From NCBI GenBank assembly GCA_963803425.1, contig CAWDMA010000002.1, forward strand, positions 308,903 through 372,902: DNA of 64,000 nt, read 5' to 3'. The notes beneath the pieces are model-generated. The model ran no database searches and was not told the DNA's origin. It saw nothing but the letters and a program-made list of their open reading frames with translations. Position numbers and translations under genes: made by a program. This DNA is from DASPWW01 sp963803425. Lineage in GTDB: Bacteria; Actinomycetota; Thermoleophilia; Solirubrobacterales; 70-9. Each line of letters begins with the position of its first letter. The stretch's first letter is position 1. Below, piece by piece: positions 40,980 through 49,123 of this stretch.

Positions 40980-41276
40980 ATGGCCGTGATCGATCTGCCC
41001 CCGAACACGGACCGGTACCCGGAGCACTCGCACTCGGAGGACGGGCAGGAGGAGGTCCACATCGCGCTGGGCGGGTCCGGCGAGGTTGAGATCGAGGGCG
41101 ACCGCCACCGGCTCGATACCGACACGATGGTGCGCGTCTCCCCCGGAGTCCCGCGGAAGGTGTGGACCGCGGATCAGCCGCTGCGGCTGCTGGTGATCGG
41201 CGGCTGCCCCGGGCAGGCGTACGAGGCGCCCGAGTTCAGCAAGCCGCAAAGCGGCGAGCGGATCCCCGGCGCCTAG
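40980..41276 (+). pseudogene. Cupin domain protein, probably 5' truncated
   Basis: The 98-residue reading MAVIDLPPNTDRYPEHSHSE is a single cupin barrel with the metal motif HSHSEDGQEEVHI and a second motif region RVSPGVPRKVW. Related cupins have about 30-40 more residues before the AFGMAVIDLPPN part; here upstream codons run into the antisense of the truncated tetR. Some related small cupins could function at this length, so it may still be a gene. Confidence 0.6.
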
Positions 41277-41280
41277 CCGC

Positions 41281-42630
41281 TCACGCGAATCTCCGCAGCG
41301 CCAGCCGGGCGAGCGCCCCGTACGCGAGCGTGATCGCCGCCAGATGGAGCAGCGGCGCGCCCAGCGCGGGACCGGCCGAGTCGAGCGCTCCCGAGATCGC
41401 GTCCAGTGCCGGGGCGAACGGGAACAGCGCCGCGAGCACCTCGGTGACGTGGAACAGCCCCGGGCTGACCGCACCGGAGGGGATCAGCGACAGAAACGCG
41501 ATCGGGAGCGCGACCATGAAGGCGAGCAGCGAGCTCGCCCTCACCTCGCGAGTGGCGGCGCCGATCGCGGCGCCGAAGGCCGCGAACCCGGCTCCGCCAG
41601 CGGCGATCGCCGGCACCCACAGCGCGAACCGTCCCCAGTCGAGGGAGACGAACAGCTCCAGGCCGGCGAGCATCACGAGGGTGACGGCAAGCGAGCACAC
41701 CACCCCCAGGACGAGCTTCTCGGCCAGCAGCGCGGTCCGCCCGACCAGCCCCCGCGTGAGGCGCGCGTACGCGTTCTCCTCACGCTCCAGCGCAAGCGAG
41801 CCGGCGACCAGCAGCACCGTCACGAACATCAGGGTGACGGTGGCGGCGACCGCGATCGCGAAGGCGTCCAGCGACGGCGCGTCGCCCTCGACGACCTGCT
41901 TGTCCACCGCGATCGGCTCGGCGACGGCGCCGAGCAACGCCGGCGCCAGGTCGAGGTTCTGGAGCGCCAGCGAAGCGAACCGGATCACCCGGTCGAGCTC
42001 GTCCCGCTGGCTGCCGGCGGGGAGCTGCTTGCGGATCGCGCGCAGGATCTGCCCGGAGCGATCGAGCCCGAGGATCTCGATGCTCTGACCGAGGAAGTCG
42101 AAGTCCCCGCCGGTGACGAGCAGGTCGAGGTAGGACGCCGCCTGCTTCGAGACCTGCTTCGCGATCAGCAGGTTGGCCTGCGTGACCAAGGCCGTGATCC
42201 GGTCGTCGACGACCCGCGCCTTGATCGGGTCCTCCTCGTTGACGAGCACCTGCACGTGCGGCTGCTTCGGGTTGAGGCTCTGCAGGGACTGGAGCCGCTC
42301 GATCAGGTCGGGCGGGACGATCAGCGCCCCGAGCACCTCGCCGTCCTCGACCTTGGCGCGTGCCTCCTCCCGCGACGAGACCTTCACGCACTCCACCCGC
42401 GCGCACAGCTCCTCCTCGGCGGCGAGGTTCGACAGCCCGTCCTCGCCGCCGAGCGTGAGCCGCTGATCCTGGGGCACCTCGTTCAGGAACGCGATCCGCG
42501 GCTCGCCGCCCTGGCGCGACAGCGCGAACCCGATCAGCACCGCGATCAGGATCGGGTAGAGCACGAGCAGGGCCGTCACCAGCGGGGAGCGACGGAGGAT
42601 CAGCAGGTCCTTGAGCAGCAGCCACCTCAT
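41281..42630 (-). CDS. ABC-2 type transporter permease
   Basis: A 449-residue permease. A helix near the N-terminus (LVTALLVLYPILIAVLIGFAL) is followed by a large extracytoplasmic domain (about residues 40-255) and five to six C-terminal helices (AIAVAATVTLMFVTVLLVAG onwards) with LEREENAYARLTRGLV, the ABC-2 coupling segment. It is the partner of the ATPase gene upstream and probably exports a lipid, drug or envelope component. A long hairpin element separates the two genes. Confidence 0.88.
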   Translation of the reverse strand: MRWLLLKDLLILRRSPLVTALLVLYPILIAVLIGFALSRQGGEPRIAFLNEVPQDQRLTLGGEDGLSNLAAEEELCARVECVKVSSREEARAKVEDGEVLGALIVPPDLIERLQSLQSLNPKQPHVQVLVNEEDPIKARVVDDRITALVTQANLLIAKQVSKQAASYLDLLVTGGDFDFLGQSIEILGLDRSGQILRAIRKQLPAGSQRDELDRVIRFASLALQNLDLAPALLGAVAEPIAVDKQVVEGDAPSLDAFAIAVAATVTLMFVTVLLVAGSLALEREENAYARLTRGLVGRTALLAEKLVLGVVCSLAVTLVMLAGLELFVSLDWGRFALWVPAIAAGGAGFAAFGAAIGAATREVRASSLLAFMVALPIAFLSLIPSGAVSPGLFHVTEVLAALFPFAPALDAISGALDSAGPALGAPLLHLAAITLAYGALARLALRRFA

Positions 42631-42648
42631 CGGTGGATCACCGGGCAC

Positions 42649-42731
42649 CCCGCAAAAGCAGACGCGAGAGTGAGCGAGCAAGGCTGCCAGTCATGCGAGT
42701 GCGAGCGAGCGGAAGCAGAGCATTTTGCGGG
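42649..42731 (+). repeat. Loop-conserved hairpin element H (long form)
   Basis: A 9 bp stem CCCGCAAAA/TTTTGCGGG closes 65 bases. Their outer parts, GCAGACGCG and GCAGAGCA, match the two halves of the short loop, with about 48 bases between that are closely related to the interior of element I (both contain GCGAGCGAGCGG). It lies in the 107-base gap between the ABC ATPase and permease genes, antisense to them in family orientation. Confidence 0.8.
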
Positions 42732-42737
42732 CATGTC

Positions 42738-43484
42738 CTAGTGCCCGTGGTGGTGGAGGAACGCGACGAACGCGGACTCGAAGTCCTCGCCGCTCGCCGC
42801 CGCCCCCCCGGCGGCCGCCTCGGCGATCACCGCGTCGTGGAGCCGGCGGGCGGTGCCGTCGAACAACCGCTCGCCGTCGGCGAGCACGAGCAGCCGGCCG
42901 CCGTAGCGCTCCGCCTCCTGGATGTTGTGGGTCGAGAAGATCACGTTCGCGCCGCCCTCGGCGAGCCCGAGCACGAACTCCCACACCCGCTCGCGCTGGC
43001 GCGGGTCGAGACCGGCGCTCGGCTCGTCGAGCAGCACCACGGCGGGACGCGCCAGCAGACCGATCGCGATGTTGACGCGCTGCTGATTGCCGCCCGAGAG
43101 CTTTCCGACGGCGTCGTCGCGGCGATCGCCGAGCCCGGTCAGCGCCAGCATCTCCTCGACTGCTGCGTCGACGTCGGCGACCCGCTCCAGGCGGGCGAAC
43201 GTGCGGAGGTTCTCGGCGACGGTGAGGCGCCGGTACAGCGCCGCCTGCTGCGGGATCCACCCGATCTCGCCGGGCGGAAGGCTGACCGTGCCCTCCTCCG
43301 GAGCGATGATCCCGGCGAGGATCGAGAGCAGGGTCGTCTTCCCGGCGCCGTTCGGCCCGATCACCCCGAGCAGCTCGCCGCGACGGGCCTCGAAGCTCAC
43401 CCCGCGCAGCGCGACGCGGTCGCCGTACCGCTTCACCAGCGCCCGCGCCTCGATCACCACCTCGTCGGTCCCGCTCATCGTCAT
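42738..43484 (-). CDS. ABC transporter ATP-binding protein (CcmA/DrrA type)
   Basis: A 248-residue single-domain ATPase with Walker A GPNGAGKTTLL, Q-loop GWIPQQAALYRRL, signature LSGGNQQRV, Walker B VVLLDEPSAGLD and switch STHNIQEA. It energises the ABC-2 permease downstream. The subgroup is that of antibiotic, lipid or sodium exporters; the cargo is unknown. Confidence 0.93.
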   Translation of the reverse strand: MTMSGTDEVVIEARALVKRYGDRVALRGVSFEARRGELLGVIGPNGAGKTTLLSILAGIIAPEEGTVSLPPGEIGWIPQQAALYRRLTVAENLRTFARLERVADVDAAVEEMLALTGLGDRRDDAVGKLSGGNQQRVNIAIGLLARPAVVLLDEPSAGLDPRQRERVWEFVLGLAEGGANVIFSTHNIQEAERYGGRLLVLADGERLFDGTARRLHDAVIAEAAAGGAAASGEDFESAFVAFLHHHGH

Positions 43485-43505
43485 CGAACGCTAGTGATCC
43501 GCAAC

Positions 43506-43543
43506 CCCGACGCGCCCGGACGCGAAGCGGCGGATTTGTCGGG
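43506..43543 (+). repeat. Loop-conserved hairpin element E (short form)
   Basis: A 6 bp stem CCCGAC/GTCGGG encloses a loop with CCGGACGCGAAGCGGCGGA on the plus strand. An alternative stem ATCCGC (43497-43502) with GCGGAT (43530-43535) overlaps it. The element lies 18 bases before the GTG of the downstream phosphodiesterase gene, in the same orientation. Confidence 0.7.
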
Positions 43544-43561
43544 AATGTCATCCTCAGCGCG

Positions 43562-44344
43562 GTGAGAGTGCTGTTCATAGGGGACGTCGTCGGCAAGCCC
43601 GGGCGCGCCGGCCTCGAGCGGGCGCTGCCCGAGCTCCGCGAGCGCCATGCCCCGGACCTGGTGATCGCGAACGGGGAGAACACCGCGGGCGGGATCGGGC
43701 TGACCGAGAAGACCGCCACCGAGCTGCGCGGGATCGGCGTCGACGTCGTCACCTCGGGCAACCACGTCTTCAAGCACCGCGACGCGTACGAGTTCATCGA
43801 CCGCACCGAGTGGGTGCTGCGGCCCGCCAACTACCCGACCTCGAACCCGGGGCGGGGACACACGATCGTCGACGTCGGCAGCCGCCGGGTGGCGGTGGTG
43901 AACCTGAGCGGGGCGCTGTACCTGCGCGTCGCGCGCTCGCCGTTCCCGGAGGCCGACGCGGTGCTGGCGCGACTGGACGGAGAGGCGGACGCGGTGATCG
44001 TCGACTTCCACTGCGAGCTGACCAGCGAGAAGGTGGCGATGGGCTGGTACCTGGACGGGCGTGTCGCCGCGGTGCTCGGCACCCACACCCACGTGCCGAC
44101 CGCCGACGCCCGAGTGCTCGACGGCGGCACCGCGTACGTGTCCGACGTCGGGATGACCGGGTCCCGGGCCGGCGTGATCGGGGTCCGCCGCGAGCAGGCG
44201 CTGGAGGCGTTCACGACCCAGATGCCCGTTCGCTTCGACCCCGCGGACGATGACGTGTGGGTGAACGCGGCGCTCGTCACGGTTCGCGACGACGGCCTCG
44301 CCGAGGCGATCGAGCAGATCCTGGTTCCGGCTCCGCCGGGCTGA
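43562..44344 (+). CDS. TIGR00282 family metallophosphoesterase (YmdB-like phosphodiesterase)
   Basis: A 260-residue calcineurin-like enzyme with LFIGDVVGKPGRAGLERALP, VIANGENTAGGIGLT, DVVTSGNHVFKHRDA, FHCELTSEKVAMGWYLDGR and GTHTHVPTADARVL, which provide the two-metal site. YmdB of Bacillus is a cyclic-nucleotide phosphodiesterase with effects on development and RNA turnover. It is usually found beside rny and recA; here it precedes a cold-shock gene. Confidence 0.92.
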   Translation: MRVLFIGDVVGKPGRAGLERALPELRERHAPDLVIANGENTAGGIGLTEKTATELRGIGVDVVTSGNHVFKHRDAYEFIDRTEWVLRPANYPTSNPGRGHTIVDVGSRRVAVVNLSGALYLRVARSPFPEADAVLARLDGEADAVIVDFHCELTSEKVAMGWYLDGRVAAVLGTHTHVPTADARVLDGGTAYVSDVGMTGSRAGVIGVRREQALEAFTTQMPVRFDPADDDVWVNAALVTVRDDGLAEAIEQILVPAPPG

Positions 44345-44384
44345 GCGAGCCCCGCGCCAGCGCCCCTCTTCAATCCGGCGCTGC

Positions 44385-44390
44385 TAATGT
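44385..44390 (+). promoter_or_regulatory. Candidate -10 box of the cold-shock gene
   Basis: TAATGT lies about 112 bases before the start codon, giving a leader of about 105 bases, a usual length for cold-shock mRNAs. The leader can form small hairpins (CCGGG..CCCGG near 44416). No convincing -35 is seen. Confidence 0.35.
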
Positions 44391-44502
44391 CGGCTGTGTC
44401 AGGCCGGGGTTGAGGACCCGGGAAAGAAGTGCAAGGCGAGTCGGAGGTCGTTGCCACGGGCAGTCTTCCGCGTTCGCAGCACTGAGACGTGGAAGGAATC
44501 AG

Positions 44503-44712
44503 ATGCCAACTGGCACCGTGAAGTGGTTCAGCGATGACAAGGGCTTCGGCTTCATCTCGCCTGAGGATGGCTCGGGGGACGACGTGTTCGTCCACCACAG
44601 CGCCATCGTCAGCGAGGGCTTCCGGACGCTCGCCGAGGGCGCGACCGTGAGTTACGAGGTCGAGTCCTCCGACAAGGGCCCGCGCGCGGTCAACGTGCAG
44701 CAGACGGGCTGA
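44503..44712 (+). CDS. Cold-shock protein (CspA family)
   Basis: A 69-residue OB-fold RNA/DNA-binding protein. GTVKWFSDDKGFGFISPEDG holds RNP1, DDVFVHHSAI holds RNP2. A ribosome-binding site GGAAGGA stands 7 bases before the ATG. A GC-rich hairpin follows the gene. It acts as an RNA chaperone. Confidence 0.96.
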   Translation: MPTGTVKWFSDDKGFGFISPEDGSGDDVFVHHSAIVSEGFRTLAEGATVSYEVESSDKGPRAVNVQQTG

Positions 44713-46453
44713 GCTCGCCGACCAACTTCGAGTCACCGACGCCCGCCTCCTCGGCGGGCGTCGCGCTTTCCGGGCCCGTCTCCCGGGACGGGCCGAGCGC
44801 TCCGAGCGCGGCGATCGCCGGACCGAAGAACCACACGATGTACAGGTAGAACCAGTGCTCGACGGTGAGCTGCAGCGCGATCAGCACCGCGGCCGCCAGC
44901 GCGGCGATCTGGGGCACGGAGCGACGCCGGGGGACGAACGCGACCGCGACCGCCAGCAGGCCCGCGGCGACGATCAGCGCGATCCGCAGGTTCGCCAGCC
45001 CGCGCTCCTGACCCCAGATCGAGAACGGGGAGTCGCGATCGATCTGCATCGCCAGCGTCCGCTCCCAGAAGGTCTTCGGCCCGGGGTCGATCAGGGGCAC
45101 CGCGAGCGCGACGGCGCCGACCACGATCAGCGCGACGGCGAACAGCCCGAGCGAGCGCAGCCGCGACCGCGACAGCGGGCCCTCGCCCGTCTCGGGATCG
45201 GGCGAGGCGAGCCCCGCCCTGGGCCCGGCCGCGAGCAGCGGCGCCAGCGCCAGCGGCGCGAACTTCGCCAGCCCGGCGAGCGCGGTCATCGCTCCCCGCC
45301 CTGCCGGAGAGGAGATCAGGACGAGCGCGGCGAGCACCAGCGCGGCCACCAGCGAGTCGTTGGCGTTCGACTGCAGCGCGAAGTCCGTGTACGGATAGCT
45401 CGCCCACGCGAACGCCAGCACGATCCCGAGTTTGCGGCCGGCGGGACCGGGCCGGATCCGGCGGCCGAGTGCGTACAGGAGCGCGACCGCGGCAAGGTCG
45501 AAGCACAGCGCCGCGGCGTGCGCGGCGGCGAGCTCATCCCACTCCCCCGACCACGGTAGGGCCAGCTCGAACGGGATGTACGCGTAGTAGTTCACGGGTC
45601 CGTACGCGTCGCCGAAGCGGTTGTCGCTGGGGTACTGGCCGTCCCCGTACAGGGGCTCTCCGGCGACGATCCGGTCCGCCCCGATCACACCCGAGTAGCC
45701 GACGTCGATCACGCCCGAGTCCGCCGCGTTCAGCGCAATCCTGAAACCGAGCAGGAAGGCGGCGGCGATCGCCAGCCACGCGATCGGGGCGGTCGGGTTC
45801 AGGCCCGCGCCGCGGCCTCGGAAGCCCACCCACAGCATCCGCGCCAGCAGGTAGACGAGCACCGGGTAGACAAGCGGCACCGAGACACCGATCTCGGCGC
45901 GGTTGAAGAAGAAGTGGGACGCCCCGAAGGCCAGCAGGACGAGCAGGTCGAGGTGAACGACCCGCCACGGCCGGCGCCAGTCGAGCAGCCCGAGCAGGAA
46001 CAGCGCGCACAGCGGCAGCCACACGTACGGCGCGTTCAGCTTGTGCCCGAACGACCCCTCGTACCCGCGCGCCATCTGCCATGCGACCTGGTACCCGGTC
46101 CACGCCTCGCGCACGGTGCCCGTCGGGTCGTCGACGAGCACCTGCGCGAGCTCGGGGCCGCCGGCCGAGTAGCCCACCTCCCAGGTGGAGGGCCGCTCCA
46201 CCGTGGCCGTCGCGTGCAGCTGCCCGTATCGCTCCCGGGTCTCGGCGACCTTCGGGTCGGCGTTCGCGATCCGGATCGCCTCGGTGGGACCGAGCTCGTA
46301 GGAGCGCGGCTTCGGAGGGAGGGTGTCGGAGATCTCGATCCCGGGCTCGGTCGAGCCGGGCGCCGACGCCGGCTGCGCCGCGGCCGCCGGGGCGCTCACC
46401 CCGGCGATCGCGAGCGCCGCGGTTGCCGCGCTCAGCCCCCTCCGAAGGTCCAC
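44690..46453 (-). CDS. Polytopic membrane protein, GT-C glycosyltransferase-like
   Basis: About 587 residues with a signal-anchor (RRGLSAATAALAIAGVSAPAAAAQP), a long extracytoplasmic N-terminal segment and about ten transmembrane helices. GDAYGPVNYYAYIPFELALP, NANDSLVAALVLAALVL and LTVEHWFYLYIVWFFGPAI recall DUF2029/GT87-type polyprenyl-phosphate-sugar glycosyltransferases. The start is taken as GTG 46453, overlapping the GtrA stop. Its last 23 bases overlap the end of the cold-shock gene on the other strand. Sugar and acceptor unknown. Confidence 0.75.
   Translation of the reverse strand: MDLRRGLSAATAALAIAGVSAPAAAAQPASAPGSTEPGIEISDTLPPKPRSYELGPTEAIRIANADPKVAETRERYGQLHATATVERPSTWEVGYSAGGPELAQVLVDDPTGTVREAWTGYQVAWQMARGYEGSFGHKLNAPYVWLPLCALFLLGLLDWRRPWRVVHLDLLVLLAFGASHFFFNRAEIGVSVPLVYPVLVYLLARMLWVGFRGRGAGLNPTAPIAWLAIAAAFLLGFRIALNAADSGVIDVGYSGVIGADRIVAGEPLYGDGQYPSDNRFGDAYGPVNYYAYIPFELALPWSGEWDELAAAHAAALCFDLAAVALLYALGRRIRPGPAGRKLGIVLAFAWASYPYTDFALQSNANDSLVAALVLAALVLISSPAGRGAMTALAGLAKFAPLALAPLLAAGPRAGLASPDPETGEGPLSRSRLRSLGLFAVALIVVGAVALAVPLIDPGPKTFWERTLAMQIDRDSPFSIWGQERGLANLRIALIVAAGLLAVAVAFVPRRRSVPQIAALAAAVLIALQLTVEHWFYLYIVWFFGPAIAALGALGPSRETGPESATPAEEAGVGDSKLVGELSPSAAR
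44738..44762 (+). terminator. Possible terminator of the cold-shock gene
   Basis: A perfect 10 bp stem GACGCCCGCC/GGCGGGCGTC with a 5-base loop lies 25 bases after the stop and is followed by GCGCTTTCC. The T-run is weak, as is common in GC-rich genomes. It also lies within the C-terminal codons of the opposing gene. Confidence 0.5.
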
Positions 46454-46956
46454 AGCTTGTTGCCGACGAAGTTGAACGGCATCGCCACCGCTACCGCGAT
46501 CGCCTGGGAAGGAAGATCGGGGGCGCCGGCGATGTCGACGAGCACCGCCAGCAGCACCAGGTTGATCCCGAGCGCCGCGAGACTGACCGTGAAGAAGCGA
46601 GCCGCCTGAAAGCCCGCGTGGCCGGCGGTGGCCTCGAAGGTCCAGTGCCGGTTCAGCATGAAGTTGTTCATCACGGCGACGGCGAACGCGCCGACCGCGG
46701 CGGCGATGTGGTGGACGCCGACCACCCCGACGAGCAGACCGAACACGACCAGGTTGACGAAGTACCCGCTCGCGCCGACGATCCCGAACTTGACGAGCTG
46801 CAGCCAGTTCGCCGGCTTTCGGGTGCCGAGGTGAACGCGGCGGACCAGCCGCCATGTCAACTCGGCTGCGCTCGCCGCCTCGCGGTCGGCGATCGTCGGC
46901 TCGGCTCCGTGCTCGGGCGGCGGCTCGACCCGCTTCGCCTCCTCGACCGGCTTCAC
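46432..46956 (-). CDS. GtrA family membrane protein
   Basis: A 174-residue protein: a polar N-terminus of 50 residues and four helices (LVKFGIVGASGYFVNLVVFG and following) with the family segment NFMLNRHWTFEA and the ending FNFVGNKLWTFGG. GtrA proteins are thought to flip or handle polyprenyl-phosphate-linked sugars. Between a phosphodiesterase-like gene and a GT-C-like gene, it fits envelope glycan synthesis. GTG start in a GTGA overlap. Confidence 0.9.
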   Translation of the reverse strand: MKPVEEAKRVEPPPEHGAEPTIADREAASAAELTWRLVRRVHLGTRKPANWLQLVKFGIVGASGYFVNLVVFGLLVGVVGVHHIAAAVGAFAVAVMNNFMLNRHWTFEATAGHAGFQAARFFTVSLAALGINLVLLAVLVDIAGAPDLPSQAIAVAVAMPFNFVGNKLWTFGGG

Positions 46957-48506
46957 GCGGCCGCGTCCATCCGGTCGGGCTCCGTACCGACGCCGAGCTC
47001 ATCGAGGATCAGCCCGGCGACGTCGCGAAGCGCCCACTGCTCGCGGCGGCCGGCGATCTCCTGCTCAAGCCCCACGGCGGCGAGCGGAGCGACCGAGTCG
47101 CACCGGTGCAGGGAGCCGTGGCTGCCCCCGCCGATATGGGTCGCGCCGCCCCAGTCCACGCACTCGTACCCGGGCACCAGCGAGACGAGCACGTCGCCGG
47201 CGTGAGGAGCGACCAGCGCCGACCACAGCCGCGCGAGCGCGTCGGGATAGGTGTCGCTGACGACCCGCCCGTCGCGGAGCTCGCACTCGAGTGCGCTCAG
47301 ATCGCCGTCCAGGTCCCAGCGCTCGCCGCGCAGATCGGATCGCGCAGACCCGGGGCGGAAGCGGAGCTCGGCGCCGTCGCGCACCACCACCGCCTCCAGG
47401 TCACTGTCCGGAGGCGGGCCCGCGCCATGGCGCTCGACCGGCAGGCCGCGCTCGCCCGCCAGCCACGTGACCAGGTCGATCCCGGCGAGCTCCGCGAGCC
47501 GGCGGCGGACCCGAGCGTGGGCGCGAGCGTGGCGGTCGCCCTCGGACAGCACGTACACGGCTCCGGCGCGGGCGCTGGGGCTGACCGCGAGCTCGGCGTC
47601 CTCCGGGGAGGTCGCGTTCGGCTGCAGCACCCGCCACTCCTCGGCGAGCGCGCCGGAGAGCGCCACCGGGTGCTCGACGTCGGACTGGGAGTGATCGGCG
47701 AGCAGGATCACGGCGTGACTGTCGCAGAACTCGTCGATCCCGCCGGCCGCGTCGACGATGGCGGCCAGGCTGCGATCGGCATGCGCGATCGAGTCCAGGG
47801 TGGCGCCGGGCCCGTACCGGTGGGAGTGGTAGTCGTTGTCGGGAAGCGAGAACAGCAGCAGGTCGTACAGGTCCTGCTCGACCAGCTCCACGCCGACGCA
47901 CGCGGAGTACTCGTCGCGCGTCCCCGGCCGGGCCAGGGTGGGGCGGCACGGGACCTTGCGGCTCGCGTACAACTCGCCGTAGAACAGCTCGTCGGGGCCC
48001 CACACGGCGTGGTGGAACTTCGCGGCCTCCGCCATCCGCCGCAGCAGGCCCTCGAGCCCGAGCTCGTGCCGGGTGCGGCCGCGGTAGAGCAGGAACGGCG
48101 TCACCGCGCTCCGCACACCCGCGTCGCCGGCGCGCTCGAAGATCGTCTCTACCTCGGGCGAGAGGTGCGCCATGTTCATGTTGTAGACCGTGTCGTACAG
48201 CGTCCGGAACAGCCCGAACGCGCGGGTGGCCTCGAACGAGGTCCCGTACTCGACATAGCGGCGCTCGACCCGGTGATACCAGTTCATCCCGCTGATCCAG
48301 TGCCGGTCCGGGGCGACGCCGGTGGTGATCTCGGAGGTGGCGACAGGGGTCACGGAGGGAAACGTCGAGACGCACTCGCGGACCAGCGTGCCGCGGCGCA
48401 GGAGCCGGGCGAAGGTCGGCGCCATCTCCGCGTCGACCGTCCGCTGCAGCATCTCGGTGTCGAGCGCGTCGACCACGATCAGGACGAGCTTTCGCTGCGA
48501 GCTCAT
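46953..48506 (-). CDS. Alkaline-phosphatase superfamily (type I phosphodiesterase/nucleotide pyrophosphatase) protein
   Basis: A 517-residue metal-dependent hydrolase. LVLIVVDALDTEML holds the first metal aspartate, TFPSVTPVATSEITTGV the nucleophile threonine or serine, FSLPDNDYHSHRYGP the second Asp/His pair and LLADHSQSD the third. The C-terminus ends with HIGGGSHGSLHRCDSVAPL, giving the last histidine. No signal peptide is seen. Such enzymes cut phosphodiesters or pyrophosphates; with a neighbouring GtrA gene, a lipid- or sugar-linked substrate is plausible. Confidence 0.85.
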   Translation of the reverse strand: MSSQRKLVLIVVDALDTEMLQRTVDAEMAPTFARLLRRGTLVRECVSTFPSVTPVATSEITTGVAPDRHWISGMNWYHRVERRYVEYGTSFEATRAFGLFRTLYDTVYNMNMAHLSPEVETIFERAGDAGVRSAVTPFLLYRGRTRHELGLEGLLRRMAEAAKFHHAVWGPDELFYGELYASRKVPCRPTLARPGTRDEYSACVGVELVEQDLYDLLLFSLPDNDYHSHRYGPGATLDSIAHADRSLAAIVDAAGGIDEFCDSHAVILLADHSQSDVEHPVALSGALAEEWRVLQPNATSPEDAELAVSPSARAGAVYVLSEGDRHARAHARVRRRLAELAGIDLVTWLAGERGLPVERHGAGPPPDSDLEAVVVRDGAELRFRPGSARSDLRGERWDLDGDLSALECELRDGRVVSDTYPDALARLWSALVAPHAGDVLVSLVPGYECVDWGGATHIGGGSHGSLHRCDSVAPLAAVGLEQEIAGRREQWALRDVAGLILDELGVGTEPDRMDAAA

Positions 48507-48952
48507 CGCAGTACGCGCAGGCCTTCGTGCTTGCGGGCGGCACGGCGGCGGCGGGCGATCGCGAGCCACCCGACGGCGAGCGCCGCCACCGGCCCGACCG
48601 GGGGGAGCACGAGCGAGAGCGCGGCGATCACCGCGGCGGCGGCGATCACGTACAGCGCCACGGCCGGGGCGGACCCGCCCTGAGGGCGAGCGGCCGCGCC
48701 GGCGACGATCTCCCGCGCGACGTAGGAGCCGAGCAGCGCCACCGCGGCGCCCACCGGCCATCCCGGCCACGCCGGATGGTCCTCGTGGGTAAGGAACTCG
48801 CCGAGCAGGAAGGCGCCCGTGATCGCCCCGATCGCGATCGCGATCGGGGCGGCCGACCGACCCGTCCCGAGCGCGCCGGCCACCGCGCCGGCCGCGAGAC
48901 CCGCGGCGAGCGCCAGCCCGATCCCCTGGCAGGTGGCGAGGACGAGATCCAT
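48503..48952 (-). CDS. Small integral membrane protein
   Basis: A 149-residue protein with four hydrophobic helices rich in alanine and glycine (GIGLALAAGLAAGAVAGAL, APIAIAIGAITGAFLLGEFL, VGAAVALLGSYVAREIVAG, ALYVIAAAAVIAALSLVLPP) and an arginine-rich C-terminal tail. It starts the operon of the phosphodiesterase (ATGA overlap). I recognise no family. Confidence 0.6.
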   Translation of the reverse strand: MDLVLATCQGIGLALAAGLAAGAVAGALGTGRSAAPIAIAIGAITGAFLLGEFLTHEDHPAWPGWPVGAAVALLGSYVAREIVAGAAARPQGGSAPAVALYVIAAAAVIAALSLVLPPVGPVAALAVGWLAIARRRRAARKHEGLRVLR

Positions 48953-49123
48953 CCGCGCGGGAGGCTAAAGCAGCGCACCCGCGGGCCCATCCGCAACACT
49001 TCGGGGATGATCGAGGACCGTCACACGCCGGGCCGGGCCGCCCGCCGCTCGAACCCCGGTCCGCCCCCGCGCAGCGCGGCCGAGTCGCCGCGCCACCGCC
49101 GCGCACACACGAGCGCTCGCGAC

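Noticed and set aside
44690..47002. One very long minus-strand frame through GtrA into the membrane glycosyltransferase
   Set aside because: The first 180 residues are out-of-frame shadow of GtrA and the phosphodiesterase; the real gene starts near 46453.
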